From NCBI GenBank assembly GCA_003988855.1, contig QYAI01000072.1:62001-126000 (forward strand): a DNA stretch of 64,000 nucleotides, read 5' to 3'. The stretch is from Arachnopeziza araneosa (lineage: Eukaryota; Ascomycota; Leotiomycetes; Helotiales; Arachnopezizaceae). Of this stretch, positions 1 to 10,995 are shown in pieces (position 1 is the stretch's first letter; every line of letters begins with the position of its first letter). The notes under the pieces were generated by a model that saw only the letters and a list, made by a program, of their open reading frames with translations, searched no databases and was not told the origin of the DNA. The translations under genes and the position numbers were made by a program.

Positions 1-2164
1 GAAGGAGTGCAGAATGATGGGAGGCGAATCGAGAAACTGTATCGAAGAAAAGTAATGATATAGGTGATGCCGTCGAAATGCGACCGAGACACCAAAGGTT
101 CAAAAATAGAGACAATCGAAAGCAGAGACCTCATCTTTGACACCCACATTCCTCCACCACCGTTCTCGTGGTGCATGCATACAAGCCACCACAAGCCGCG
201 AGAGCGGTTCCATGCGCGAGATAGGTTACCGCGTGGAGCAATTGGTGCACGAGGATCAGCTGAGCTTGATGAACTGGCACTGCTCGACCAAGAGAATGGG
301 TTCCTTTGCGCCATCGACGGGACAAGTTTTGCCTTTGGCTGATACTTGGTGTCACCAAGCCATCGCACTTGGGATGGCGTCGCACGTCGCATCTTTGCGA
401 GATACTTCACGACACCACGGCACCAACACAGCCTGACATTCACCGTGATTCTTGCGACCGAAGTTGATCGAGCTTGGAGCCAGCCATACCACTTGGTACG
501 CTACAAACGCCTCGACTGCAGCAAGCGTCCAGGACCAAGTCCAGCGGTTTACCGTGCGCAAGCATTGACACGCTATAGTTGGCGAAAGTGGCAGTGCGAG
601 ACGAATTCCCGCTCATCCGTTGGCAATCTAATCGTCGGAGAAAGGTCCGCTTAGCCACGCTCATGCCACCGCCTTGGAGTGGACTCTGCTCTCACTTTCG
701 ATTTGTTGATCTGCTGCGTCGAAAGATCTTGGCGATTTGACGGAGAGAGAGAAAGGTTGAGATGGTAGTTGAAGTAAGCTTATTCTTGACGTCTCAGTTC
801 TGCGCGTCTCGCGTACATTTGAGCACCACTGGAGCGAAAAGCCAACCATTTGCAGGACATGTAAGTATATTTCTTGAGGAATGGTTATCAAACACGCACT
901 CTGAATTCTATAATGGAAGTGGAATAGAGCATCTACTACTTCATAACGACCCGTAATTCCACTGATGCTTCCTAAAAGCCATTAAAACTTGGATCGCCAA
1001 CCAATTGCGACATTGACACCGGGACGTGCATCTGTATCATCCATGCAATCATAGTAAAAGGAGAGAGAAATGTAATCCTTTTATTTACGAAAGAGAACAC
1101 TCAACCTATTCCTGCGGAGTTGCAAGCACGATTCGAGCTTATTTCTGGCGTTCTGTACACCTCATTAGGAACATCCCAATCTCTGCCTAACATGTCAATC
1201 GCAGCGATATTTTCTCTGATTTTTTTCTTACCAATGAAGAATGCAGGAAGACAAACCCGTCTAAAATAACGACTACCACCGGCGGTTCTCTCAGCAAGAT
1301 TCTCACGATCCAAGCGAAGAAATGAAAGACCGCGTTGGCGAAAACGACGTCGCTTCCATGCAGCACGCGCCCCTTTTCCCGCACACCGGGGAAGGCCGAG
1401 AGTAAACAAACCTTAACGAAAAAAAACCCACCACGAAAAATGCATCTTCTCAAAAAAGAGGAACCGACCCAAAAGACGCACCAACCCACCATTCCCAAAA
1501 GAGAGACTCTTGGGGGGAGATGGCAAAACTCGAACCCGCCGAGGGACGGAGCTGTAGACGACTCTGGGGTTTTTTGATGGAGGTCTGTTGGTAACCACAC
1601 CGTACGCCCCGTTGGAGCCTCAGCATTCCAGCCGTCGTGGACACTCTTCTCGTCGCGCCCCCGGAGCGGGTGAACGAGTAAATAAAAGCCATCGGCCGAT
1701 TTAAACCCACGCAGCCACCGAACACCAGGTCGGAAATCCCGTTGCAGACCGTGACGCAGCAGCTCGCCTAGGTACTCTGACAAACCGGCACACATGTCAG
1801 GCCGGATGCACGAGAGGGCGAGGGGAGCTGTCGAGGTGGGGTTTGGGGACGGGTTCGGGTTCGATTGCGGCTACCGACTGCGTTTTATGGGGATGGGAGG
1901 GCTCGCCGGGTGAGTCACTAGAGGGTGACGGCGTGAGCTGGGTGGTGACTCTTGAGATGACGGTATATACACGCTCGCGGCTTCCTTGAAGACCGAGGCA
2001 GTTATATACCTTACAGCACAATGGATTCGTGACAACCTCGCAATCTCCCGACAAAACACCCAGCAGCGAGTCCACTCCGAACGAGCTCTCCCCATCGGTC
2101 CAACCAAGACACGTCTAGGCCATCGTCATCTCAACACGGTGACAGGAACCACACAGCGAGCAAG
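1..2164. other. Gene-poor left edge
   Basis: I find no coding region here that I can support. Open frames of up to about 200 codons exist, for example on the minus strand between 1187 and 1795, but they show no recognisable domain, have low-complexity composition and overlap frames on the other strand. The last few hundred bases before 2165 are the probable promoter and leader of the next gene. Confidence 0.5.
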
Positions 2165-2725
2165 ATGGAGCCCGATCCCCTCGAAGAACTCAACCGCATG
2201 GCCGACGCCCTGGCCTGCTCCAGCACCGCCGACGTCGAACCCAGCGACGCCGACGTCCTGCGCTGGGCGCGGCTGTTCGCCTACCCACCCCAGACAGCGT
2301 ACTACCTCCTGCAGCAGCACCGCTCATCCCTCCGCATCCCGCCCATCAGCGACGCGCACTGGGAGCTGGTGCGGGGGGCGCGCGAAGCAGCAGGCTACGA
2401 CCGCGAGGCGTACGAGCACGCGCTGACGCTTTCCGAGCTGATGAAGAGCCAGAGCACGGTGGTGTACGACCAGGCGGGCGCGCGGTGGATGCTGGTGCGG
2501 CTGGGCGGCTGGCTCGAGAGCGCGGAGCGGGTCAGGGTGATTGCGCGTTTGGAGGACCGGCCCAGGGTCACCGAGGCGACGGGGGGTGTGGCCGGCGGCG
2601 TGGTGCGGTTTGTCTGGTTGGATGAGCGCGCGTGGGAGAGGGTCGAGAGTTGGGTCGAGGTTAGGCGGTTGATTGGGGAGAAGGGGGAGGTCAAGGAGGA
2701 AGTGAAGGAAGAAGTGAAGAAATGA
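2165..2725 (+). CDS. Hypothetical protein with Lys/Glu repeat tail
   Basis: This single-exon frame encodes 186 aa. I do not recognise the family. Residues 1-160 are mostly helical and charged, rich in Ala, Arg, Glu and Trp, with no signal peptide or membrane segment. The last 20 or so residues are a run of EVKEEVKE repeats encoded by a 12-bp minisatellite. The codons are strikingly GC-rich (many ending in G or C), unlike the flanking genes. The frame stops at the minisatellite, but the same repeat continues open in another frame to about 2818, which suggests a one-base slip that shortened the tail. The start ATG at 2165 follows a purine-rich leader. It could be a lineage-specific gene. The function is unknown. 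Confidence 0.5.
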   Translation: MEPDPLEELNRMADALACSSTADVEPSDADVLRWARLFAYPPQTAYYLLQQHRSSLRIPPISDAHWELVRGAREAAGYDREAYEHALTLSELMKSQSTVVYDQAGARWMLVRLGGWLESAERVRVIARLEDRPRVTEATGGVAGGVVRFVWLDERAWERVESWVEVRRLIGEKGEVKEEVKEEVKK

Positions 2726-2808
2726 AGCAAGAAGTGAAGCAAGAAGTGAAGGAGGAAGTGAAGGAGGAAGTGAAGGAGGAAGTGAAGGAAGAAGCCAAGG
2801 AGGAAGCC
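2686..2808 (+). repeat. 12-bp minisatellite GAAGTGAAGGAG
   Basis: About ten copies of a 12-base unit, GAAGTGAAGGAG with G/C and G/A variants, run from inside the end of the preceding gene past its stop codon. Read in a shifted frame the downstream part still encodes EVKEEVKE-type repeats, followed by AKEEAVGL and a stop. Confidence 0.85.
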
Positions 2809-2818
2809 GTGGGATTGT

Positions 2819-3178
2819 GAGTTTGGGAGAGGAGACTCAAGTGGTTGACGAGTATCTTTGAAGATCGAAAGTGACTAGTGGTTTCGTGACTCTCAGGTGG
2901 GAGGTGAGAAGGCAGTTTAAGACATCAGCGTTTCTTGTATCTCTATTAGTCGTTATATCAAGGCTATACACAACCTACCGGTTACCTTTTCAAATTCGAA
3001 AGTAACCCTGGTCTTGTACCATTTCATACCCTTCAAAAACTGCACATCGCCCATCATTTACTCGATGTCCGTACCATAGTGTTGCAATTAGTCTGGACAT
3101 AGCCTAGCGTTGGAGTAGGCGTAAGAGTGAGATTTGATTTATTAGATCTTATTCAAGGTTTGATACATACATCACTAC
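2819..3178. other. Intergenic, convergent 3' ends
   Basis: This AT-richer stretch lies between the stop of the preceding plus-strand gene and the stop of the minus-strand Tcd gene. It probably holds both 3' untranslated regions. I see no other feature. Confidence 0.5.
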
Positions 3179-5015
3179 TCATCTGTATTTCTCATACCCC
3201 ATCTCCTCCCTTACCCTCCTCTCCACATAATCAACTACCTCCTTACCATACACTTCCTCAGGTCTCTTCCCGCCCTTCATTACCTCTCTATCATGAACTG
3301 CGGCTTCTTCCTTTGTCATACAGACCAACTCCCTCATTTTGACCTTACTAGACTTCTGCCCCTCGATACAAAGCTCAATCGTACTCCCCACTGGTTTTCT
3401 CCACCTCACCAGAGCTAGCCTCGTGCTAACCCCACTGATTGCACTCCTTCCTCTCCACACCTCTTCAACGAGATACCCGACATCACTAATATTAATGCCC
3501 AACTTCAACCCCTGGGCATCCTCTCCTTCAGGTCCAGTCAACCTGGCCAGCTTCTCCTCCGCACCTTGAAGCTGCGCAAGAATACCATCATACATCTTAT
3601 CCCTCCCCTTGGCCTCCACATAACTTATCGGATATCCGGTAACCTTCAAGATAACATAATTTGCCACTGCGTAGCCAAACACTGCAGGCATTGTTCCCAA
3701 TACAGGTAAGATCCGAACCCTGAAATCGGGAAGAACACCTAGTTCACCAACTGAGCCTTTGGCGTATTCTTCTTCGGGGAGGGGGAGGAGTTGGGCTTTT
3801 CCTGGGCCTGGTTTTTCCGTAGAGTAGACGACAGGAATACCGGAAGCGACACCGAGGGCGCGGAGGCGGCGTCGGGTAGAGCGGGAGAGGGGGTCTTCGG
3901 TGCTGGAGGAGATGTCGCCAATAAAAATACGTGTGGGGTCGGATTTACATCCTGCGCCCATGGAGGAGATGACTGGTAGATTGTTCTTATGGCAGTATTC
4001 CAGCAAACCAACTTTGCTATCAATATTGTCAATAGCATCGATAATAAAATCTGGGTTTCTGCCTTCAAATTCTCCTAGTAATTCCTTTGCAGTCTCGGGT
4101 TTGAAGAGCTCGTTCTTGAGATCGAAATGTACCCAGGGCGTGATCTGCTGCAATCTTTTCTTCAAGCATGCAACTTTCGGAGTTCCAACATCTGCAAGTG
4201 TAGCAACAGCATGGCGGTTCAGCGACGAAAGAGTAACCTGGTCAAAGTCAATCAAGCGGATTCGAGAGACGCCTGAGCGTGCGAGTGCCGCTGTGCAATG
4301 CGATCCTACGCCACCACAACCAACAACGATAATAAAAGCTGAGCGAAGTTTCTGTAGTCCAGGATCTGTAAGGAAGACTCGATTTCGAGCTAGCTGTTCG
4401 AGGATGAGCTCTGACGGTATTAGCACAACAATAAAACCTGAGGCTGGGGCTAAAACCATCATCATAATCCCCCCTCTGTGCTCTCACCGCCAACGCCAGA
4501 CTTCTTTGATCCTCCTTGCTCATCCCCGATGTCGGTGACGCAGCTCCAAAATCTGTAAGCTTCACTTCTTTTATCAGCATTTCTTCTAGAATTTAACCGG
4601 GGTCAAGACAACCTACCTTCTCGCCATCTCCCTCCTCATCCATCATGGGAATACTCCTCTTCAAGTCATCTACTCTCGCCGTCCTTTGTACATGTTGATA
4701 CCCAAATATTGCACCTGCCACCACAGCACCACTGACGATAGCCGTAGCCGCGAACTGCGCTTGGCTGGAGGAGGCTGCGCGGGAGAGCCACGAAGACATG
4801 CTTTCCTTCTCCTTCTCTTTCCCCTTCTCTTTCCCCTTATCTTTATCTTCTGCCCTTAGATCCTGTCGCTGTTGCTGGGGTTGGAAGTCCTGCTGATAGC
4901 GTTGGCGGAAATACTCGTCCTCCTCTTCTTCTGGTGATCGATGCAGGTAGGAAGGGTAGATCCGTCCTTGGTATTCCTGGCTTCGAGCTGGAGGCGGGTT
5001 ATATCGCCCGTCCAT
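3179..5015 (-). CDS. tRNA threonylcarbamoyladenosine dehydratase (Tcd/ThiF family)
   Basis: This gene is a homologue of yeast Tcd1/Tcd2 and bacterial TcdA, E1-like enzymes that use ATP to dehydrate t6A at tRNA position 37 to its cyclic form. The yeast proteins are at the mitochondrial outer membrane. Predicted exons on the minus strand are 5015(or 4799)-4613, 4567-4457 and 4410-3179, with introns of 45 and 46 nt; the second joins GDYDD to ELILEQLARN exactly as in relatives. The ThiF-like Rossmann fold shows the nucleotide-binding VVGCGGVGSH, then LIDFDQVTLSSLNRHA and DAIDNIDSK. A short hydrophobic segment (AIVSGAVVAGAIFGY) lies near the N terminus and fits membrane anchoring. The start is uncertain: the ATG at 4799 (about 509 aa) matches the usual family start, while 5015 adds a 72-residue extension rich in Gln and Lys/Glu. 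Confidence 0.9.
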
Positions 5016-5364
5016 GGTGGATAGTGTTGTGCATAGGACTCATGGTGTGCGTGTGTTGTTGTTGATGATGCTGCAGGTTGAGAATCGGTAAATTCTTGCA
5101 TGAGGAAGGATACATGCGGCGGCCGCACCATTTTCAGCCTCGTTCGCTCTGATTGGTCTGGACTAACGTCATTGTTGAATCACTCTGAGATGCCTGTACA
5201 GTTTACTCACGAATGCTTTTTGACTATAAAGTCTTATCTTATATATTTCATGTGTAATTGTCCATGTAATAACTCCAATCCTAACGTATTTATTCCCATC
5301 TACATCCCCATCTTCTCACAGCTCCTCACTCCCCCAACCCTCCATCTCCAAAACCTTCCACACA
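5016..5364. promoter_or_regulatory. Divergent promoter between Tcd and VOC genes
   Basis: About 350 bases separate the minus-strand Tcd gene from the plus-strand VOC gene. The part next to the VOC start is pyrimidine-rich (CCTCCC-like runs), common just upstream of fungal start codons. If the Tcd start is really at 4799, the region is about 565 bases long. Confidence 0.45.
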
Positions 5365-5793
5365 ATGTCCTCGGCAAACCCAGCCGCGACCATAACCTCC
5401 CTCGACCACCTCGTCTTGACCGTACGCTCCATCTCAGCCTCCCAAGCCTGGTACACCTCCCACTTAGGCATGAGTCCTGAATCTTTTGTCTCCCCGGCCA
5501 CTCCGGATATTACACGGCACTCCCTCGTCTTCGGCTCGCAGAAGATCAATCTGCATGAAGCGGGAAAGGAATTTACGCCTAGAGCGCAAAGCCCGGCGCC
5601 TGGGAGTGCAGACCTCTGTTTCGTAACCGGTGATCCCGTAGGTGAGGTTAGGAAACGGCTTCTTGAAGCAGGCGTTGGACTTGTGGATTTGAGCCCCGAG
5701 AGAACCGAGGATGGGATTGTCGTGCGGACAGGCGCGAGAGGTAAGATCAGAAGTGTGTATTGTCGCGATCCGGATGGAAATTTGATAGAGTAA
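5365..5793 (+). CDS. Glyoxalase-like VOC protein (GLOD5-like)
   Basis: This gene encodes 142 aa forming one vicinal-oxygen-chelate domain, most like glyoxalase domain-containing protein 5. The substrate is not known. The N-terminal strand LDHLVLTVRSI, the central KINLHEAG and the C-terminal DPDGNLIE carry the usual His, His and Glu metal ligands. The first dozen residues are Ala/Ser-rich with no clear targeting signal. The stop follows directly after NLIE, and the sequence there (GAGTAAGT) looks like a splice donor. Relatives end with a few more residues, so a short last exon may be missed; one candidate acceptor lies about 57 bases on. Confidence 0.85.
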   Translation: MSSANPAATITSLDHLVLTVRSISASQAWYTSHLGMSPESFVSPATPDITRHSLVFGSQKINLHEAGKEFTPRAQSPAPGSADLCFVTGDPVGEVRKRLLEAGVGLVDLSPERTEDGIVVRTGARGKIRSVYCRDPDGNLIE

Positions 5794-6098
5794 GTCATGT
5801 TGCTATGATTTAGTTTGAAGGGGGAGAGAGAAGAGACTCAACTAAGAAGGGAAAAGAGTGGCCACTGGATAAGATAGATGCTGATGGACAAATTTTAGGA
5901 TCTCGAATTATATAGTTTAGAGATGATTGGGATGGTTTGATATTTAAATAAACGCTCGATGGAACGTCATGGGTATATAAAGTGAGATAGCGATAGACAG
6001 AGACCACTTCAGGGCGCCATCCAATGCATCGTCTTTCAGAACTCCCAGCCAAAATCCAAACTCCACGCTTGATAACATAATTCAAAAATTGTCCTTGA
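5794..6098. other. Intergenic, convergent 3' ends
   Basis: About 300 bases between two convergent genes. It contains AT-rich stretches suitable for 3' ends and possibly the short last exon of the VOC gene. Nothing else is visible. Confidence 0.45.
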
Positions 6099-8817
6099 TC
6101 ACTTTTTCTTAATGTGCTTTCCGAGCCCCAAGGCACGTTCTTTCTCATCTCTCAAATTCTTCTCCCCGTCTACTATCCGAGCCTTATCTTCCATGTGTGA
6201 CACATCCCCTACCAAAGACTTCTCATTCCTCTCTGCTATGGAGCTGGTACCTCGTCTCATGGTTAGCCTTCGATCATCCGAATCATCGGGATCCTGGTCC
6301 GGCCATAGTATCTTCTTTGCTTCTTCTTCGGACATCGTCATGTCATCCGGAGTGGTGGGCGAGAAGGGCGGAGAGGCATCGTAGAGGTCGTTGAGGGAAG
6401 GCGAGGACTGAGACGGGAAATTGTCTTTATCTGCTGCGAGGTATTTAGGATCTTTACCACGCCGAGAGACAGGAGATCTGAGGTGGCCAAGTGCAACTCC
6501 TTTTTCAGCCCGGGGCTGGCGAACTCTGAGATCGACCTGTGACATGGTCCGCTTCCTCTCAGCTTTCATGACGCTTTTCAACAGAGAAGCTTCATTGCGT
6601 TTGTACGCCCGGTAGAATGATCTGTCAATCATCGCAGCAGCGCTAAGATCTTCCATGTTGTCGAGATATGAAAGTATCCGAAACCCGATAACGTCGTCGG
6701 ATATAGCAGCAACTCTCTTGCTGCGCTTTGGGCGTTCCATTGGGGCTTCCAACTCGGCTATGTGCCTGGAACGGTCATCACTGCGATCCTCTGATTGCCT
6801 AGAATGCCATTCATTCTTCCCCTTAACATCACGTAGAGTGAGGCCTTGAACACTATTAAATATATCGTTAATGTCACTTTTGAAGGCGGCTGCGTAATCG
6901 CAGACTCCGCTGTGAACTTGGGGTGCACTAGGCATAAGTCGCAAAGCGTCTACTAGGTGTTTCAGGCTGCGTTTAGGTGCACTAGGCAGATCCCGAGGGC
7001 CTACGCTTTTTATTATCGACGGGAGAATTTGAAGCTCGTTATACACAAGGAGAAGCCACCCTAAATTAGTAGCATCGCATTGGTGGGAGTTTCTTGGGCA
7101 TCGAGTTGAAGTGGTCAGTTGTAATGACCCATCTGTCGACCGGCGATCCGAACCTGCTAGTGATTTACTGAAATATTCCTGGATTCCGGTGGCGCAGCAT
7201 TCGTAAATCTGAGCAATCTTGGCTGCCCTGGTAGCTTTGATCCGTTCTCTGACATCGGGTGGCCATATCAACCTCCGATCTATGTCTTCATCGTCTAGCG
7301 ATGTCAATATCGCGGCTTTGGATAGTCTTGTAAAGATCTGCCGTTGTCCAAACGTATAACTGATGACTAGAAATCCATCCAAACATTTCTCGTCACCCAC
7401 GAGATGCACCCACTGGGGAAGCCATTGGTATTCCACCGTCAACTCCAAGGGCGAAGTGCATCGGTATTTTAGGCATACTTCCGCTATGCTCACAAAAACC
7501 GGGAATGGAATCTGTCGAGGAATCTTCTCATTGTGCATATGAGCCGCATGAAGAAGTAACGTAAAGGCATTATGCTCGTTCCGTTCTATTTGAGGCATCT
7601 GGAATACCTTCACTTCCATCCCGTCCTTGCAAACGTGTCGCATTGGCGGGGGTGGAAGTGACCTAGCCATATCTAGCGGCGGACTGCTCCCAGGCTCTTG
7701 GGGTGTGAGGAACTGAGCAAACAGTGGCGAGGCAGCGGCCAAGAGATGTGAAGAGACTCTATATCGTATCGTCGGACATTTCTGGACCCCGACATTCGCA
7801 AAATCAAGAACGGTATCTCCATTTCTCGCAATCGCAATCTCCAGCAGTGTTTCAGCTTCTTCAGTATCTTGGCTGAGTAACCTCTCCGTCACCTCAACGT
7901 CGATTTTAATCCTGTCGTAGTTTGAGGATCGTAACCGATATTCATCCCAAAACATGTGTTTCTCCGACCGCATCCGATGTATGCTTTCATCCCTCCATTT
8001 CAATATCAGATTCTTCCGTAGTGTCCTGTCGGTCAGAAATTTGTCGATTTGTCGTTCGGTGACTTTCGGTTCGTATGATTTGTATACCGTGAGTAATGCC
8101 GTCCGCAGGCTCTCCAGAAGTATATCCTGGACCTTCTTGTAGTCATTCAGCGCCGAGAGCCATTGCTCATTCATAGAGTTTGAGTGGGCTGTCGAAGATC
8201 CACTTGACGGGTTGCTGATGGAGGAGCGCGCATCGGTAGCGCCTCCGGTATCGACTGAGGGTCTGCGGAGATTCCCTATTGGAGATATCAGTCCCGGGTC
8301 TGAATCGGCAGCGCACGCGCGCAGACACCTACATGACTTCTGTGCCAAGGTCTTGCAAAGGGCCAGGCATTCTTCTCTATATTTCTTGTAGACTTCCCAT
8401 ACGGCATCCACCTTCTTGTACTCGGCAAGTGGGGTCTTGCGGAGCTTTCTAATAAGGTCCCGTAACCGTAGAAAGTCGACATCGAGGGACGCCGTGACGA
8501 AGCTGTCTGGGGATGGTAACCCCGCGTAATGTGATCTCGAGGCGGAGAGTTCGAGCTCTGAGGTGGCCGAGGGGGAATGCAGGATTTTATCGCTATGGCT
8601 GGGCGGCTAAATGAAAGCGATTAGAGAGGCCGAAAGAAAGGTAGTAAAAGGGCGGGAGAGGTACATCAAAGATCTTATCTGATGAGGCCGTACTGGGATC
8701 GTGAGACAAGACACTCCCATTGAGGGAGGGCTTCTTCTTGAAGAAATTGAGACGAGCTCGCGGACTGGGATTGCTCGATGTGGAGCTGCTGTTGTGGGAG
8801 GGTTGACGCATCATCAT
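6099..8817 (-). CDS. BTB/F-box-like protein, uncharacterised
   Basis: Three predicted exons (8817-8665, 8606-8333, 8275-6099; introns of 58 and 57 nt) give about 867 aa. The second intron is inferred from a good donor, an ACTGAT branch site and maintained frame; without it the Cys-rich insert SCRCLRACAADSD would be translated. The N-terminal 60 residues are Ser/Pro-rich. A conserved helical region follows, then a BTB/POZ-like stretch (GDTVLDFANVG, then RYRVSSHLLAAASPLFAQFL), a middle domain with CLKYRCTSPLELTVEYQWLP, and near residue 650 an F-box-like helix (GFRILSYLDNMEDLSAAAMI). The C terminus is charged and ends in Lys residues. BTB and F-box modules usually recruit cullin ubiquitin ligases, so a substrate adaptor role is a reasonable inference. 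I do not know a characterised orthologue. Confidence 0.75.
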
Positions 8818-9646
8818 GGGGACAATCAAAAGGGGATGCGAGCATCGACGCTGTCGCTCGGGGTCTCGAAGTGTCTGCGATGATCAGACATCACCATACT
8901 GGCGGGTTTTGGGAGGTAGGCGGGAGAGAGTGTAGATCCTGATAGTTGATGGCGGATGGAGTGAGATGCGGTAAGGCTGTTCGGGGGAAAGAAATGTGGA
9001 GTGGAGTGGTGGGTGAGTGAGCGAGTGAGTGGTGGGTGAGTGAGTGGGTGGGTAGGTGGTGGGTGTGCAGTGGGAACAGGTTGGTGGTTCAGTGAGGGCA
9101 CACGCTAAAGGGATGGATGGACAGGTTAAGGGAAGCGGAGAGGCGGTTAGGCGGTTGGCGGGGATGATGGGTTCAGTCTGGAAGAGGAAAGGGAAAAGGG
9201 AAGGACGCCGGAATCAGGAATGGGAGCCGAATTGGCGCTACAGAGAGGGAACCGGAGGGATGACTGACTTGGGCTATGTCTGGTGGCGGAGAGACTGCCA
9301 ATGACTCTCGCAACGGCACTTGGGCGTGGTGCGGTAAGGATTTGCGCCTCAATCTGGGAGATTCCCGTATTCAAGACTCATGTTCAGCCTTCTTTTCAGG
9401 GCCTCTGGGTTGAGTCACCAAACCATCCATTAAATACGAGACTCGGCCTAGGTACAGCAGGCGTTCGACCTACCTACCTACCTACCTACCTACCTACCTC
9501 GCTACTCACCAAGGACACCACCACCACCAAACGTTGCATTGACTCCAGCGTACTCACTTCCAGAGAGCACTTCGGCACAGCCCGAAAAGCTTCAAAACAC
9601 CACGCCCACCCCCATAGGCAGCCATCGCACAACCTGGTCCTGAACA
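8818..9646. other. Divergent intergenic region with low-complexity repeats
   Basis: This region separates the minus-strand BTB/F-box gene from the plus-strand rtcA gene. It holds a G-rich low-complexity stretch of GTGAGTG and GGTGGGT units at about 9001-9065 and a TACC microsatellite near 9470. It probably contains both promoters. I see no gene. Confidence 0.6.
9466..9499 (+). repeat. TACC tetranucleotide microsatellite
   Basis: About eight uninterrupted copies of TACC, roughly 150 bases upstream of the rtcA start. It is a simple-sequence repeat likely to vary in length between strains. Confidence 0.9.
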
Positions 9647-10928
9647 ATGGACAACCCTCAGCCTCGCACACTGGTCAGACTGGATGGGAGGACAGGCGAG
9701 GGCGGCGGGCAGCTCGTTCGGGTCGCCATTGGGCTCGCATCTATCACCGGGCGTCCTGTTCGTATCGACAATGTTCGCGGGAACAGGGAAGGGAAGCGTG
9801 GAGGGGGTAAGATTCTTTCTTCTCATACACCAACGCCGCCCTGGCTAACTTGCTCGTCGAGGCCTGAAAGCCCAGCATGCCGCCTGTGTCATGTGTCTGG
9901 CCGAAGCAACCAACGCTGAAGTCACCGGCTGCTCGGTGGGCAGCAAGTCGTTCGAGTACCGGCCCCGAGCATCGCCAGACCAGATCAGCAATCGGAATAT
10001 CCGCGTCAAGGCAGAATCAGCAGCCAGCATTCTCCTCGTCTTCCAGGCCGTCTTACCTTTTCTACTGTTCGCTGGAGACGACCAGGGTGCGCCAATCTCA
10101 CTGACGATTCAAGGTGGGACCAATGTCAGCTTCTCGCTCTCTTACGAATACTTGGACCAAGTACTCTTGCCGGCACTTGAAAGGTTTGCTATCTCCATCG
10201 AGAGAAAGCTCGAGGTCAGGGGCTGGAGCGTCGGCCCACGGCAGATTGGCTCTGCCAAATTTACCCTTCATCCAATTCTCCCCGGGAAAACACTCAGAGC
10301 CCCGGAATGGCCCAAGGAGCAGGGACATGTAACCAAGATCGACGTGTCGCTCGTCGTGCCGAAGGTGGTACAAGAGCCGCTCAAGAAACGACTCTTGTGG
10401 GACCTCAAGTCTGTCTTCCCCACCATTGAGCCCGACTTTGTCCTGGTCGAGGACAGTAGACACATCTCACGGAATTACGTTTTGCTGGTAGCTCACACCT
10501 CAACTGGACTTCGGTTTGGCCGTGATTGGCTATATGATGGGCGGACCAAGGACAAGCCCGTCGACACGATCTGTAGTCAGATGTCAAAAAAGGTGGTGAA
10601 GGATCTGCACGCAGAAATCAAGAAGGGCGGCCTGGTTGACGAACATCTCCAAGATCAATTGATTGTCTTCCAGGCGCTCGCCGAAGGAAGTTCCAGTCTT
10701 CCATCTACATCCGAGTTGTTGGAGTCGGATAGACAGCGAGTCGAACGCACAGATGAGCCTTTCGGAGATGGAAGTCTACACACCACAACAGCAAGATGGG
10801 TAGCAAGTCATTTTCTCCCACAAGTCAAATGGATTGACAAAGGCCGTGTCTGCGAAGGAGCAGGATGGAAGGCATCAACAGCCGCAGAAACGATCGCCGC
10901 AGACTTGGACAAGGTTCACATCAACTAG
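9647..10928 (+). CDS. rtcA: RNA 3'-terminal phosphate cyclase
   Basis: This gene encodes an ATP-dependent enzyme that converts RNA 3'-phosphate ends to 2',3'-cyclic phosphates, a nuclear RNA-processing or repair activity. Two exons (9647-9806 and 9862-10928) are joined by a 55-nt intron with a GGCTAACTT branch site, giving 408 aa. The conserved start LDGRTGEGGGQLVRVAIGL is present, and the splice restores GGGLKAQHAACVMCLAEA. The nucleotidyl-transfer His appears in SLHT near residue 350, followed by HFLPQVKW. This position separates true cyclases from the Rcl1 ribosome factors, which lack the His. A short Ser/Glu-rich insert precedes it. The gene is tail to tail with the next one, 67 bases apart. 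Confidence 0.93.
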
Positions 10929-10995
10929 TGCCATGTTTACTTGGACACAGGTTACTCCCTTCGTTCCACCAAACTCTTGCTGTAAGCCATGTGAC

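Noticed and set aside
1520..1545. Possible tRNA T-arm (reverse strand GGTTCGAGTTT)
   Set aside because: The T-stem would pair largely by G-U and I could not build an acceptor stem or anticodon arm around it.
1187..1795. 202-codon minus-strand open frame
   Set aside because: No domain, hydrophobic low-complexity composition, and open frames on the other strand over the same bases; long frames like this arise by chance in G/C-biased sequence.
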